From: Nephromyces sp. MM_2019
Taxonomy: Eukaryota; Apicomplexa; Aconoidasida; Nephromycida
DNA: 17,866 nt
Direction: 5' to 3'
Assembly (NCBI GenBank): GCA_015657535.1
Contig: JADHZB010000800.1
Coordinates: 1-17,866, forward strand
Each line of letters begins with the position of its first letter. Position 1 is the stretch's first letter. This document shows positions 7,971 to 17,723 of the stretch, in pieces. Made by a program: the position numbers and the translations under genes. Below the pieces are notes generated by a model. It had not been told where the DNA came from. It made no database searches and saw only the letters and a list, made by a program, of their open reading frames with translations.

Positions 7971-9841
7971 GTGCGAATCACTACCTTTTCAAGCTGCATA
8001 GCTATCAAGCTGATTCATCGTCAGAAGGAGTAAGCTCACTTGAAACTTTGCTGAACTGGCTATTCTGCCTGCTTTTAAATCGGGAATGGGTGACTGCATC
8101 GGCTGCACTATAGCCTGCATGTTTTGATTTTTTCTCCAAGTATAAAGGGGGGTTCTTCGCACGCATCATAGGAGCAGAAACGATAAAATGCTGGGATGCA
8201 AGCTTTTTTCTTCAGAATTTGGCGAAAACGCTACAATGCATCCGCACATAAACCACCTCATCTCTTTCCTGAGAAATGGGTGCATTTATTTTTCTTGGAG
8301 GCGGTTTAATCTCTAAAAAGCAAAGTTTTTCGAGAGAATTGAACGATTAGGTGAATGTCTTGGCAGCATGTTTTTTCCCACCTCAAAGGATAAACTCAAA
8401 CACACATTGCCCACCATTCAAAGAATCTCGTTTAAGCCTACAAATCAGCGATTTTGGGCCGAAAATCAGCAGTTTCATGACTTTTTTTCGGCTTTTTGAC
8501 GAAGATCTCAAACTGCACCCGCAGCAACTTTTAGTTGCTTAAGCGATAGTTGCAACAAAGGGGCTGATATATAGTATCAAACTCGCATATACAGTGAGCT
8601 CAAAACGCTCTCAAAGACACTAGATGATGTTTGCTAGAGAGCTGGAAAAACTCATCTCCAAAGACTTTACCGACCTTGCAGTGAGGCAGATCGCCTAGCT
8701 AAGAGAGCTTGGATATCCCCCAACTACTACATGTGATTTACAAACACACACAACACGGCATCGTATCAACCAGTGAACGAGTAGCTTAAAGAAGGAGGCT
8801 TAAACTTGATAAACAGTTCATAATATACCATCAAATACATCTCTGCAGCTCCAAATACACGGAAGAAAAGCTGCACCATGAGAACTCATACCCACTATTT
8901 ATCCGCACTCTACAAATTTCAACTATTCCAGCAAAAACTAAAGAGGTTAGCTGCATGGGATACACGATCAACTATGATGGAGGCATATCCATGTTTAAAG
9001 CCACTTTTTCAGAGAATCCTCGCTATACCAGCATGAATAACGACGCAAAGCCGAGCTAAGGCAGCTTCACAAATAGGTTCGAACTAAAGGAAAATAAGGC
9101 ACACACTATTATCGGGCCAAAAAGGAAAATCACACACAAGCAGAGACTTTGGGAGGGGAGAGGATTTGGCAGGCCATCGCAAAACTTTGTTTTTCTTCAA
9201 TAGCTTGCCACATTCGCTTCCCTCAATAGCATCCTTCAGTAGCCTCCTTCATCAGCTTCCGCTGATTATGCTTCAAAAATTCGCAATGAAAACCAGTTCT
9301 TCAGGCATGGATATATCCAGTTCCTTATGTATCCTTAAAGTTATGAGACTAATGAAACAGCTGGCAGAGAAACTATGTGATGGTGGCATACACAACAATC
9401 TTGCGATGCCCTAAGCCCTGTCTCCTTTAGATTAGGGACAACAAAGTCTTGAGCAAAACAGGCTGGGTATAAGCAATGTGATAGACTACGGTTCAGCGGG
9501 AAAATAACCCCAAAGCACGCCGATATCTGCAAAAAGCGAGGTTTTTGGGGAAGTCTTTGATTTTCGATGTTTTTATGGAGGTAATGAGCTATAACGTGAA
9601 TGCAAAACTGCTTCACGAGTTTGTAAATATACAAAAAAAATCAGGCCTATAAACAGGTGGAAAAATCCCTTGAAAAGACTACTGTATCTTTGAGAAGTCA
9701 CCACTTTTGATTGAAATAGAAAAACTTAATGTTGCAAGAAACATGCTAAAGCTTAAAAGAAAAAAAGGCCGCAGATACCGTGTTAAAAGAAGGCAAGCTT
9801 TGCATACTATGATAACAAGAAGGGAGCAGTGTGTGCTAGTT

Positions 9842-9960
9842 TAAAGAGAAGTAAATGCTGCCCAAATAGCAGTGTCAAAGAAGCAATCTTCAAACATTAG
9901 GCTAAAGAGAAGCTACCCCCCCCAAATACTATTATCAAAGAAGCAAACCCACAAATATTA
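9842..9960 (+). repeat. Degenerate tandem repeat, about 61-bp unit, two copies
   Basis: The landmarks taaagagaag, cccaaata, tatcaaagaagcaa/tgtcaaagaagcaa and acatta/atatta occur at 9842 and again at 9903. The string atgataacaag also occurs at 9809 and 9960, hinting at a third, more decayed copy upstream. Confidence 0.7.
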
Positions 9961-10028
9961 TGATAACAAGCAAACCAACTATACTGCAAGAAAACCACCA
10001 GCTACTCACCAAGAATTTTGATTTCTCC

Positions 10029-10496
10029 CTACTCAAAAAACCAGAAAAAACCGCCTTCTCCTTTCGAACCATCCGTCCTGGGAAGCACCCATGGATAATG
10101 CCCATGTTTGACTGCATAGTCTTGACCGTACGAAGCCATGCTCATATAAAAGAGCAAGAAACCCCAAGTAAACCACACACAAGACACTTCTATCTTGCTC
10201 CATTCCCTCAGCTCAGCTACGCTTGGTACACTACGTTGAGGCCTACGGTGCTTTAGCCGGTTCCACAGAGCAAGTCTGAGAACATCGCAGTGCTCAGGTC
10301 CATGAAGGCCACTTCCCCTAAGTACTTTACCAGCAGGAGCTGCCGGAAGATAATGAGTGCCCACTGGCTGTATAACGTTTCGAAGGTGTCTAGGAGGATG
10401 AAGCAGCCATTCGTTGAAATCTCTGTAAGTCCCCAAGAAGATGTGATTTCCTGAGCAGCAGCGCTGGGAAAGTCTTAACATTTGCTTCCCCGCCAT
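10029..10496 (-). CDS. Hypothetical small membrane protein (155 aa), possibly mitochondrial
   Basis: A continuous frame from ATG (MAGKQMLRLSQRCC) to TAG. I do not recognise the family. The N-terminus is basic and lacks acidic residues over the first 24 positions, compatible with a mitochondrial presequence. Residues about 104-122 (VSCVWFTWGFLLFYMSMAS) form one hydrophobic, aromatic-rich segment, preceded by REWSKIE and followed by YGQDYAVKHGHYPWVLPR, a pattern typical of single-span organelle inner-membrane subunits. The last dozen residues (KGEGGFFWFFE) look less natural and may be read into an intron or UTR. The frame is the longest in the 6-kb gap, runs opposite to IspE and has a G-rich tract upstream. 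It could be a subunit of a respiratory complex, but nothing proves this; a chance frame is less likely but possible. Confidence 0.5.
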   Translation of the reverse strand: MAGKQMLRLSQRCCSGNHIFLGTYRDFNEWLLHPPRHLRNVIQPVGTHYLPAAPAGKVLRGSGLHGPEHCDVLRLALWNRLKHRRPQRSVPSVAELREWSKIEVSCVWFTWGFLLFYMSMASYGQDYAVKHGHYPWVLPRTDGSKGEGGFFWFFE

Positions 10497-10639
10497 GTTG
10501 ATAAGCTCAGAAGAGAGATTAGCGAGATAGGCAGAGGAGGAACAGGACTTGCCAACTGGCCAGTCGATACAGTGTTAAAAAAGAAACAAACCCTGCGTGT
10601 ATGTATTGTTATATTCGGTAAATCTTCCCCCTTGGGTAA

Positions 10640-10830
10640 AGTGCAGGTAAGGATCCCTTGGAAGAGGAGGGGTTGGTTATCAACTATGCGGCAGCGGTAT
10701 TGTTAGTTCGTTGGGGCAGGTTGGGCCAAGTAGGCGGAAAGTTTGTAAAGGGCGTGGTGAAGGTGATGGGCAGGTGGGGAGGGCGAAAGGATTTTGAAAG
10801 GGGGGGGATGGGGGCAGATCACTCGCTCGG
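10640..10830 (+). other. G-rich, strand-asymmetric tract upstream of the 155-aa frame
   Basis: The top strand carries many G runs: ggaagaggaggggttgg, ggggcaggttggg, gggcaggtggggaggg and, near 10800-10815, an eight-G run followed by a five-G run. This contrasts with the AT-rich surroundings. Several G4-compatible clusters are present. Its position 150-330 bp upstream of the minus-strand frame at 10029-10496 would suit a promoter-proximal element. A perfect CAG|GTAAGG donor-like site sits at 10644-10652 on the plus strand. Confidence 0.5.
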
Positions 10831-10977
10831 AGAAGTACTCAGTGCGGTGAGGCTTTGTGAGACTAAGAGGTAGCTACGGAGAGGTCGAGGCTCTGGCACT
10901 GTGTGTGCGCCCGAGTGGATGCCAGTGTTGCCACCATGTTGGACATTATATATATAAACCCCAAAGTTCGTGAGAAA

Positions 10978-11007
10978 TACACTTTCCACAACCTTGTGGA
11001 AAGTGTA
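10978..11007. repeat. Perfect palindrome, 14-bp arms, 2-bp centre
   Basis: The left arm TACACTTTCCACAA (10978-10991) and right arm TTGTGGAAAGTGTA (10994-11007) are exact reverse complements around CC. About 20-30 bases upstream is a TATATATATAAA stretch (10947-10958). It could be a dimeric-factor binding site, a cruciform or an RNA hairpin. Confidence 0.9.
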
Positions 11008-12304
11008 AGCCGTGCTCAGAATAGCAGAGTCCCATAGAACCTTACAAAAAATTTATATCTGCATTTGCGTATAAGAATGCACACTCAGTATACCTCGAGC
11101 ATTAGAGATTGTAGCTGTCAGTTACACACTGAAAGCACGCCGTCTGCTAATATCCACCAGAGCGCATTCAGTAGGTCACACTACTTCTGCTTCTGCTGCC
11201 AAAACTGCTTCTAGCAAATCACTCTGTTTCCCAGAAGCTTTAAAGTGGTAAGCTGTACCAAACACACTGGATTCATCGCTCACCTGGGTTCAATTCAAGT
11301 AATCTACCCAAAAAGGGGCTACGCATTCTTGACCCTGAACCTAAACACCGCAAGGCCTATCATATCAGGACTGGGCTCAAAGATACTGCTGGCCTTTCAA
11401 AAAGGGCAAAACACGCAAAACCTCCGACTACGCTATGAAGCTGTCTCCACGCAAAGATTAGGGTTTATTATTTTTTGCAGTATTGCCCAAATTCTTGCTT
11501 CCATATCATTGTCCATAAGCCTCCTTAAAAATAGCTACTAACGACAAGTCTATACTTCGTGTCTCTGAATGGAACCCCTGTTGAGCATGGCAATACAGTT
11601 TCAAGGATACTTCATCAGCAACTGTCTGGATATATGAATAGCAGACAAAAATCTTGAAGCTGGGGTGAGCATCGCTGTAGCACACACGCATAGTGTAGTA
11701 CTGAAGAGACTTTGGCGCAAAAAAACTACGATTGTGACTGCAGTTGCTCGCTGAGAGCGAGAACGCACACTTCCGGAGTGCTTCTCTGCGGGAAAGTTCA
11801 CTGGGTTACTACACGATATAGCGACATCATTTCATCTAGTTTATCTGCATCAGTATCATTCACTTGCAGAAAGAATATTATAAATGGGAGCAATTTATGG
11901 AAGGCAATGTTATTAACCTATCGCTGCAAGCATTCAATGGTATACAATGAGAACTCCCTTAAGAAGAACATCGAAAGGCTCTGCTGTTTAAACACACGGT
12001 ATCCACTCTGACAGAAAGGCATGCGAATAATGCAATACGCTGGCAGTCCCCCGGTTAGAAAATGGTGTATCCACAATGGCGGTTATTTGCAGGCTATTTT
12101 TAATGAGGAGGTAGCCTTCTGCTACTGCTAATAGCTTGTACTTTTTATTTCAAGATTTTATATGCATGTGGAAAAACAGGAGTTGAAGCTTAAAGACAGC
12201 ACGTACACAGGTGGGTTATTCCCAGGCACTTGATAGCAACGCACTACGCCTGCAGTGCTTTTTCGCTCAATCCCTCGAGGGAAGCTTAATGGCATCTTTT
12301 AGGG

Positions 12305-12413
12305 TGTGTGTGCTAGCTAAAAGCATTCCAGCTAGTTCCTTGCTGTCCCACTACTTTAATCGTATCTCTCAGTGTATGCTAGCTAAGAGCATTCCAATCA
12401 CTTGCTGCTCAAC
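12305..12413 (+). repeat. Imperfect direct repeat, about 66 bp apart
   Basis: gtgtgctagctaaaagcatt (12307) recurs as gtatgctagctaagagcatt (12373), each followed by cca and then by a short CT/AC-rich stretch. The shared block is about 23 bp with two mismatches. Confidence 0.7.
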
Positions 12414-12882
12414 TTTATCTTTCAAAGCATACTGAGACTACCAAATGCACAGCATTTGAACGCTCTTTATCTGCGGTTAATTTGACCATAAAATCAACTA
12501 TTTTTGATTCTCTCCAAATCCACAAAGGGTTGTGAACTTATCCCAAAGAATGGGGTAGTTTTGTAGTGCTATCAACATAGATTGAACCGGCAGAACAAAC
12601 TCGATCAAAATAAAAAATAGGCAAGAATCGAGGCAATTACACCTAGTAGGCTGATGTCACCCAGAAGCATACCATAACAATCAAAGGAAGAAGTGGAAGG
12701 GGAAAATTCGGTTTCAGTTTGCCACCAGCCTTCCATAAACCCCAGCTAAATAAGACCAGTTTGAGAATCAGCTCAAGTAGAGAGAATTATCGTCCACATA
12801 ATTTTTTTAAGCATAAAATTACTTGAGGCCTCAAGCGCTTAAATTAATCTGAAAACTTAAACCCTAGCGCTGACCGCATACA

Positions 12883-13125
12883 TCACCGCAACCGCCATTC
12901 AACCTTTTTAACTTTAATGCGAGGATGTAAAACTAGTTGATTTACTTCACAGATTATAGAATCTACAAGGGTAACAGTGTTTGTAATTTCTCTAGATAGT
13001 AAAAAAAATTTTTTGATAAAAAATGCTACATTTTCATTGGTAATTGCCTGTAATTTGCTGCGCTTCACTTGATGATGAGTAAATAAAGCTACCTCGCTTG
13101 CGTGCCCCCGGCTCATAAACTGCAT
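12883..13125 (-). CDS. Possible small hypothetical protein (80 aa)
   Basis: An ATG-started frame (MQFMSRGHASEVALFTHHQV) of 80 codons ends in a basic tail (HPRIKVKKVEWRLR). It is on the same strand as the very large frame and starts about 155 bases after that frame's stop. The composition is protein-like, with an alternating hydrophobic stretch (TNTVTLVDSIICEVNQLVL) that could be strand/helix. No family is recognised. It could be a separate small gene, an exon, 3' UTR sequence of the large gene, or chance. Confidence 0.3.
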   Translation of the reverse strand: MQFMSRGHASEVALFTHHQVKRSKLQAITNENVAFFIKKFFLLSREITNTVTLVDSIICEVNQLVLHPRIKVKKVEWRLR

Positions 13126-13279
13126 CTTTACCTAGCTACTCATATATAAAAAAGCTAGGAGGTACATCAAATTACATGCAAGAAGCTCCATCATAGCCGC
13201 ACAGTGTTTGGATAAATAATTTTATATAGATAAACGCTGTACTTAAAAAAAGAAACTTTTATAAATGGGTTTTCCACGA

Positions 13280-16200
13280 TTAAATTCTAGAGAGCTGACT
13301 CTTTAGGAGCTCAAAGTTAGCGTCTTTACTCTTTTGTATCGTACGTATACTGCTCAGCTTGCTCTCTAGTTCTGTAACCTTGTCTGCCGTAGCTTGATGT
13401 ACCAGAGATTGAGGAACAACAGTTTCACCAGAAAACTCTCGGGAAACGCCGCTACTCGGGGTAGTTCCGTCCTTGTGTGCAAGGCAGAAGTTTGAGTAGT
13501 CAAGCAGACTCATTGTACTGTACTTATAGAGATAGATGGAGCTATTCGTCTCATCTTGATCGAGAGTAAGGTATTCTCCAGAACCTGAATTAAAGGTAAC
13601 TTTAGAGTTCCAAGGGTAAACAAGTATTCTCTGAGCAACTCTCCTCCAAAAATTATGGGGAGTACCAGCATTTTTAGCGCCCCTTCGAGTCTCAAGCGCA
13701 AAAAGATCATCAGAAACTCTGAGAAGACCCCGCACTCTTCGTCTACTCAGGTTTTCAACTCGGTTTGAAAATTGGCACTCAGCATCACTCTCAAGCAAAC
13801 GTTCATCAGAAGATGACGGAAGCAAAGAATTATCTCCCTTGTTCCATGATGCTATGCCAAGCTCCCCAACCGCAATTTTTTGCGGAAGAGTCGTGACATT
13901 CCTAAGCCTCTCAGTACTGAGATCTTGCGATTCAAACCAAGCTGGAAGGAGAGCATCAAGGACAAGTCTCAAAAAAACAGCTTCTATTTTCGCCCAGAGT
14001 GAGGCTGGAAACTGCATATCCCAAGGCCCATGATATTGAGCCATGCAACTATCCAACCATCCGCTGAAATGGTTACAGAATAATGAAAAAAGACTTTTGT
14101 CTTCTCTCAGAGCACTTTTAGGCAGCTTGTAGTTGTCTTTCTCCTCAATTATCTTATCCACGCATCTCAACATCTCGTTTAAGGCGCACACGAAAGTTTC
14201 CGGGTCCCAAGAACTTGTAGGTAAAGCTCGCAAACAAGTACCTATAGTCATGTTCTCAGGATGTGGCATAACTGGAGGTAGAATACTCTGAAGAGATAGA
14301 GCCCTTGATTCTTGCCCAATATGCGCATTGCCAGCAGGGTAAAATTGGGGGCTGCTGAGCCCAGTATTAGCCAGATTCCATAGCAAGGAGGACCAATATT
14401 CAGCAGCGTTTTTCCTTTCCAAAGAATTGTTACCCGGAGAAAGAGGGTAGTCTGCTCGACTATCGAAGATATCGCTACCACCGTAAAAGGGTAGATCATT
14501 TAACTTGTTCAGAAAAGAGTATGAAATTTCATTTCTTTCTGCGAAACTCACCCACTCAAGCGAAGGCAAGATCCACCGGATTACTTTCTGGGATTCCATG
14601 GTAACTAAACTAATAGTGGCACGCAAAGCGTTGCAATATCGTGAATTTAGCCAACTAAGATCTATACATTCATCGTGTGAAAAATAACTGATTGAGTTAT
14701 TTCTTTGATCTAATGAGTCACCTTGCAAGAAACGAGGATCATGATGCAGAGATTCTCCCATCGTATTACTCATTATACTGGCAATTCCAGGTTCCTGGAG
14801 CGACTTCGTCTCTAAATTAGCTATCCTGAGTTGCTTGAAGGCTTTTCTCAAGTTATTACAAAACACTCTATTCATCCGGTATGGGGTAAGCTTGCAGGAC
14901 TTCTCTAATGGAACAAAGCCAGCCTTTTCAATTTCGTCATTCGGAGTCATAGCAAGAAGCACACGTCTCAATGCTAGCGACAAGCCAAAGTGATACGCAA
15001 TTACCTGCATATTGGCAATTGCGTGCTCAGCTTGCACATCTAACTCCGTTCTAACGACTTTCCTCCTTGAATTAGGGATACCTAAATCTATCATCGCAGG
15101 AGGCCTGCCCAGACTACGTGGCTTAAAGGTAGTGCAATCAACTTCATTGGGAATTTCACCAAGCAGCTCAGACTCTAAACCTTGAGATAAAGCATAAGTA
15201 GGTGGTTTGAAATAGAAACCAACGCACTGAATTACAAGGTCTTCAAAAAGTTGCTGTAGAAACGGCAAGTCTTCGAATATCTCCATAGCAGCCGCTGTAT
15301 TGATCAATCTTGCCTTGATTAGCTCATTTAGTCGAGCAGATTCATCCTGAAGATAACAATGTAAATCTGCTAGATGGAGAGACTTCACAAGTGGAGATTC
15401 AATACTTTCTACACCGGAATCTAAGAAATGCAAACATGCTATTTCATCCTGCCCATCATAAAGATTGCTGTCTTGGTAACTTTCGTATTTTCTATTGACT
15501 CTTCTATAGGAGCTATTTGCTCCAAAAAGGATCCGATTAGCGTCCAATGAGCCTCCTTCAACCTGATGTGTGTGACTGTCAAAAGACAGCAGCTCTTCCT
15601 CTGAAAATTGGTTCAATATCTGGATATCTCGTGCTAAGTGAGCAGGAACTACCATAGCGTAAAATACTACTGTAGGCTTACTCGGTGGCGCCACATCATT
15701 ACCTTTTTCAGTTCTAATAGAAAAGGTTTTTGACTGAGGATTCAACCCCTTCAAAAACCTCACAAGTCCACACAGCATCAGTCTCCAAGCTCGTGCTGTG
15801 CAAAAGTCTTCACTAAAGGGCAACTCACCAGAGCTTTTGGAAGAGGAGAGCAAAGTCCCACCTGCTGAAACCCAACCATCGTGTGGTAAACTAACCTTCC
15901 CACCCCTATAACCAGCAATCTCCATAACTGAATAATCGCCAATAGCAAAAGGCAAGACATAACAAACTGCAGAAACTCCGTCGGCCACCTGAGGCCACAT
16001 CATACCACAAGCAGGTACCCGCTGTTCTACCACCTCATAATCATGAGCCTCTGTTGCTTCGGTTTCTTCGTAGTATTCACTAAGATGATGGACTCCCGCC
16101 AACGAAGTACCACTGTTAGTCAGCAGGACTTCTTCCTGCTGGGCATCAATACTAACACAGTTTTCTATTCCAACGAAGTGCACACAGCAGTTCAGGGGGA

Positions 16201-17716
16201 TAGTATCATAGTTTTTGCACTGATTTTGGTAATCAGAGCTACTGAATGCATCTTCCGAACGCCTTTGGTCGTTTTTTGACGCGGGATAATCCATCGTATA
16301 GTAGTGAGGATGAAACTGAGGGATAAAACCACCTTCTCCTGCTGCTTGTAGTTGTGCAAAATTTTCACTAGGCCTCATAAATTGCGGTTTTTTGAGGTTA
16401 TTCGGAGCAAAAATTTCAGGATTTTCCAATACAATAGAGTGGCCAGAAACTTTCTCATCATCACCATGGAGTAATTCGCTGAAGCTATCAACGCGAACAT
16501 GATGATTACCTGGAAGAGTAGAATTTTTTTCAACTACAGTGGAGGATATAGATGAAGAGTGGGAGTTCTTAAAACCCCCCAGCTTGTACGATGTCGGAGA
16601 GTAGAACCTCCTCTTCACAGAGGGCCCCACATCAGGGTAGCTGGTTCGGGCACTTAAAAAATCGTTTTTATTCATCAAAGGCTCAAGGTTCAGAGATGTT
16701 GAAGGGAAAATATAAACTAAACCTGCCGCAGAAATCGCTTCGAGCTTAGCTCCAGGGTTACGCATTGCATTGCAATCATCATTTCCTCCTAAAACTTTGG
16801 ATAAAAACATATTTCCGTATATTTTCTTGCTGAAAGCTGAAGAAACCTCATTTTTTTGAAGAGCTGCCTTATTCGAATTATAGATTAAGCAGTCCATGAG
16901 CAAGCTGCAGAGATGGTCTTGAACCATGTCAAGTCGGTGAAAGGAGCCTTCTTCACAAGCAGAAGCAGGAGAAAATAAATTCCCTTCTTCCTTGAAGATT
17001 CCTGAATAAAATACCTTGTGTTCGCCCATCGGTGACTTCTCCCGGCCGATTTTAAAAAACGCTTTTTTCAGATTTTCATCATCTTGAGTAAGAGCAGCAT
17101 TATCAGTGATAATACCAGCAGCATTATGCATGAAACCACCACTATTCCCACGAAAAGCATACTCGCAAGGGGAATTTAGCCCACCAGCTTGAAATTTCGA
17201 TGCACCTAGCAACGAGCGGTCAATGCTGAGAAGATCGGCAGCACACGTTGCCGATAGATTGCCCTCTGAAGCTTCATCAAACAGAAGTACTGATGAGTTG
17301 AAGACGACTAGTTTCCAAAAAAAACCTAGCAAAACTTGAGAAAAAGAACAGCTTTTCTCCGACATTTGTATCAGAGAAGAGAGTCTTGTAGATACCGGCT
17401 TTGGTGCAAATTTTGAATCTTCCCTCGCTAACGCTGCAGTCTCCAAAATCAAACGATGGTATAACATGCTGTGAACTATACCATTTAAGTCGACGCGAGG
17501 CGAAAAATCGTCAACAGCGCTAATCGACTTTAAAGCAGGGAAAGAGTAAGATTCCTGCACTTTTGTTGAAGACTTGATTTCTTCATTAGATGATGTGGCT
17601 CTTTTTATTTTCTTCACTGTGAAAGGCGATAAACGACGGTTGAAAGTTCGAAGCTTTACGAAATCCAGTGATTCTACAGTATCTGAACACAGAAGGTTTG
17701 AAACGAGAGCATACAA
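13280..17716 (-). CDS. Very large intronless protein of unknown function (about 1,395-1,478 aa), 5' end unresolved
   Basis: The frame is open for 1,478 codons to TAA. It is bounded upstream by TAA at 17720-17722; the first codon shown is TTG, so this is not the true start. The first in-frame ATG is at 17467 (residue 84, SMLYHRLILETAALARED), giving 1,395 residues. The 83 residues before it look coding (KLRTFNRRLSPFTVKKIKRA), so an upstream exon joined at an acceptor such as TTCTGTGTTCAG| (exon from 17682) is also plausible. I recognise no domain. Residues about 210-540 are Ser/Asn-rich and probably disordered. Segments near 565-725 and 800-1250 look globular, with hydrophobic patches (for example PTVVFYAMVVPAHLARDIQI, ALWAKIEAVFLRLVLDALLP-like helices). 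The last ~35 residues (VTELESKLSSIRTIQKSKD) form a likely coiled coil. There is no signal peptide, membrane span or catalytic motif that I can name. A large scaffold or complex subunit is a guess only. Confidence 0.85.
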   Translation of the reverse strand: MYALVSNLLCSDTVESLDFVKLRTFNRRLSPFTVKKIKRATSSNEEIKSSTKVQESYSFPALKSISAVDDFSPRVDLNGIVHSMLYHRLILETAALAREDSKFAPKPVSTRLSSLIQMSEKSCSFSQVLLGFFWKLVVFNSSVLLFDEASEGNLSATCAADLLSIDRSLLGASKFQAGGLNSPCEYAFRGNSGGFMHNAAGIITDNAALTQDDENLKKAFFKIGREKSPMGEHKVFYSGIFKEEGNLFSPASACEEGSFHRLDMVQDHLCSLLMDCLIYNSNKAALQKNEVSSAFSKKIYGNMFLSKVLGGNDDCNAMRNPGAKLEAISAAGLVYIFPSTSLNLEPLMNKNDFLSARTSYPDVGPSVKRRFYSPTSYKLGGFKNSHSSSISSTVVEKNSTLPGNHHVRVDSFSELLHGDDEKVSGHSIVLENPEIFAPNNLKKPQFMRPSENFAQLQAAGEGGFIPQFHPHYYTMDYPASKNDQRRSEDAFSSSDYQNQCKNYDTIPLNCCVHFVGIENCVSIDAQQEEVLLTNSGTSLAGVHHLSEYYEETEATEAHDYEVVEQRVPACGMMWPQVADGVSAVCYVLPFAIGDYSVMEIAGYRGGKVSLPHDGWVSAGGTLLSSSKSSGELPFSEDFCTARAWRLMLCGLVRFLKGLNPQSKTFSIRTEKGNDVAPPSKPTVVFYAMVVPAHLARDIQILNQFSEEELLSFDSHTHQVEGGSLDANRILFGANSSYRRVNRKYESYQDSNLYDGQDEIACLHFLDSGVESIESPLVKSLHLADLHCYLQDESARLNELIKARLINTAAAMEIFEDLPFLQQLFEDLVIQCVGFYFKPPTYALSQGLESELLGEIPNEVDCTTFKPRSLGRPPAMIDLGIPNSRRKVVRTELDVQAEHAIANMQVIAYHFGLSLALRRVLLAMTPNDEIEKAGFVPLEKSCKLTPYRMNRVFCNNLRKAFKQLRIANLETKSLQEPGIASIMSNTMGESLHHDPRFLQGDSLDQRNNSISYFSHDECIDLSWLNSRYCNALRATISLVTMESQKVIRWILPSLEWVSFAERNEISYSFLNKLNDLPFYGGSDIFDSRADYPLSPGNNSLERKNAAEYWSSLLWNLANTGLSSPQFYPAGNAHIGQESRALSLQSILPPVMPHPENMTIGTCLRALPTSSWDPETFVCALNEMLRCVDKIIEEKDNYKLPKSALREDKSLFSLFCNHFSGWLDSCMAQYHGPWDMQFPASLWAKIEAVFLRLVLDALLPAWFESQDLSTERLRNVTTLPQKIAVGELGIASWNKGDNSLLPSSSDERLLESDAECQFSNRVENLSRRRVRGLLRVSDDLFALETRRGAKNAGTPHNFWRRVAQRILVYPWNSKVTFNSGSGEYLTLDQDETNSSIYLYKYSTMSLLDYSNFCLAHKDGTTPSSGVSREFSGETVVPQSLVHQATADKVTELESKLSSIRTIQKSKDANFELLKSQLSRI

Positions 17717-17723
17717 AAATTAT

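Larger units (their letters stand above)
7350..10028. other. Stretch of 2.7 kb without a convincing gene
   Basis: It contains an 11-base T run shortly after the IspE stop (7449-7459), a 108-bp tandem duplication (7756-7970), a 61-bp degenerate tandem repeat (9842-9960) and otherwise unstructured AT-rich DNA. A stop-bounded plus-strand frame of about 85 codons ends with TAA near 9059 and has a protein-like composition, but it lacks a suitable start and a family; it could be a terminal exon or chance. Other frames here start at GTG or TTG only. Confidence 0.5.
10497..12882. other. Stretch of 2.4 kb without a convincing gene
   Basis: Besides the G-rich tract and the palindrome it contains an imperfect 66-bp duplication (12305-12413) and AT-rich sequence. 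Plus-strand frames at 11245-11541, 11712-12011 and 12211-12435 open with GTG or TTG, have no family and are not accepted. An ATG in a good Kozak-like context (gccaccATGttgg, 10936) opens a 34-codon frame that passes through the palindrome and contains a GTAAGC donor-like site; this is too short to call. Confidence 0.45.

Noticed and set aside
8830..9061. Stop-bounded plus-strand frame ending ...NPRYTSMNNDAKPS near 9059
   Set aside because: It reads like protein, but there is no suitable start or clear acceptor, and about 85 open codons are not unusual among six frames of a 2.7-kb gap.
9070..9090. Possible tRNA T-loop (ggttcgaac)
   Set aside because: The flanks do not pair to form a T arm, and no acceptor or anticodon stem can be drawn around it.
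9341..9634. 97-codon minus-strand frame
   Set aside because: It opens with TTG, has no ATG near the start and no recognisable family. Frames of this size are expected by chance here.
11245..12011. Two plus-strand frames of 98 and 99 codons
   Set aside because: They open with GTG and TTG, have no family, and the composition is not distinctive.
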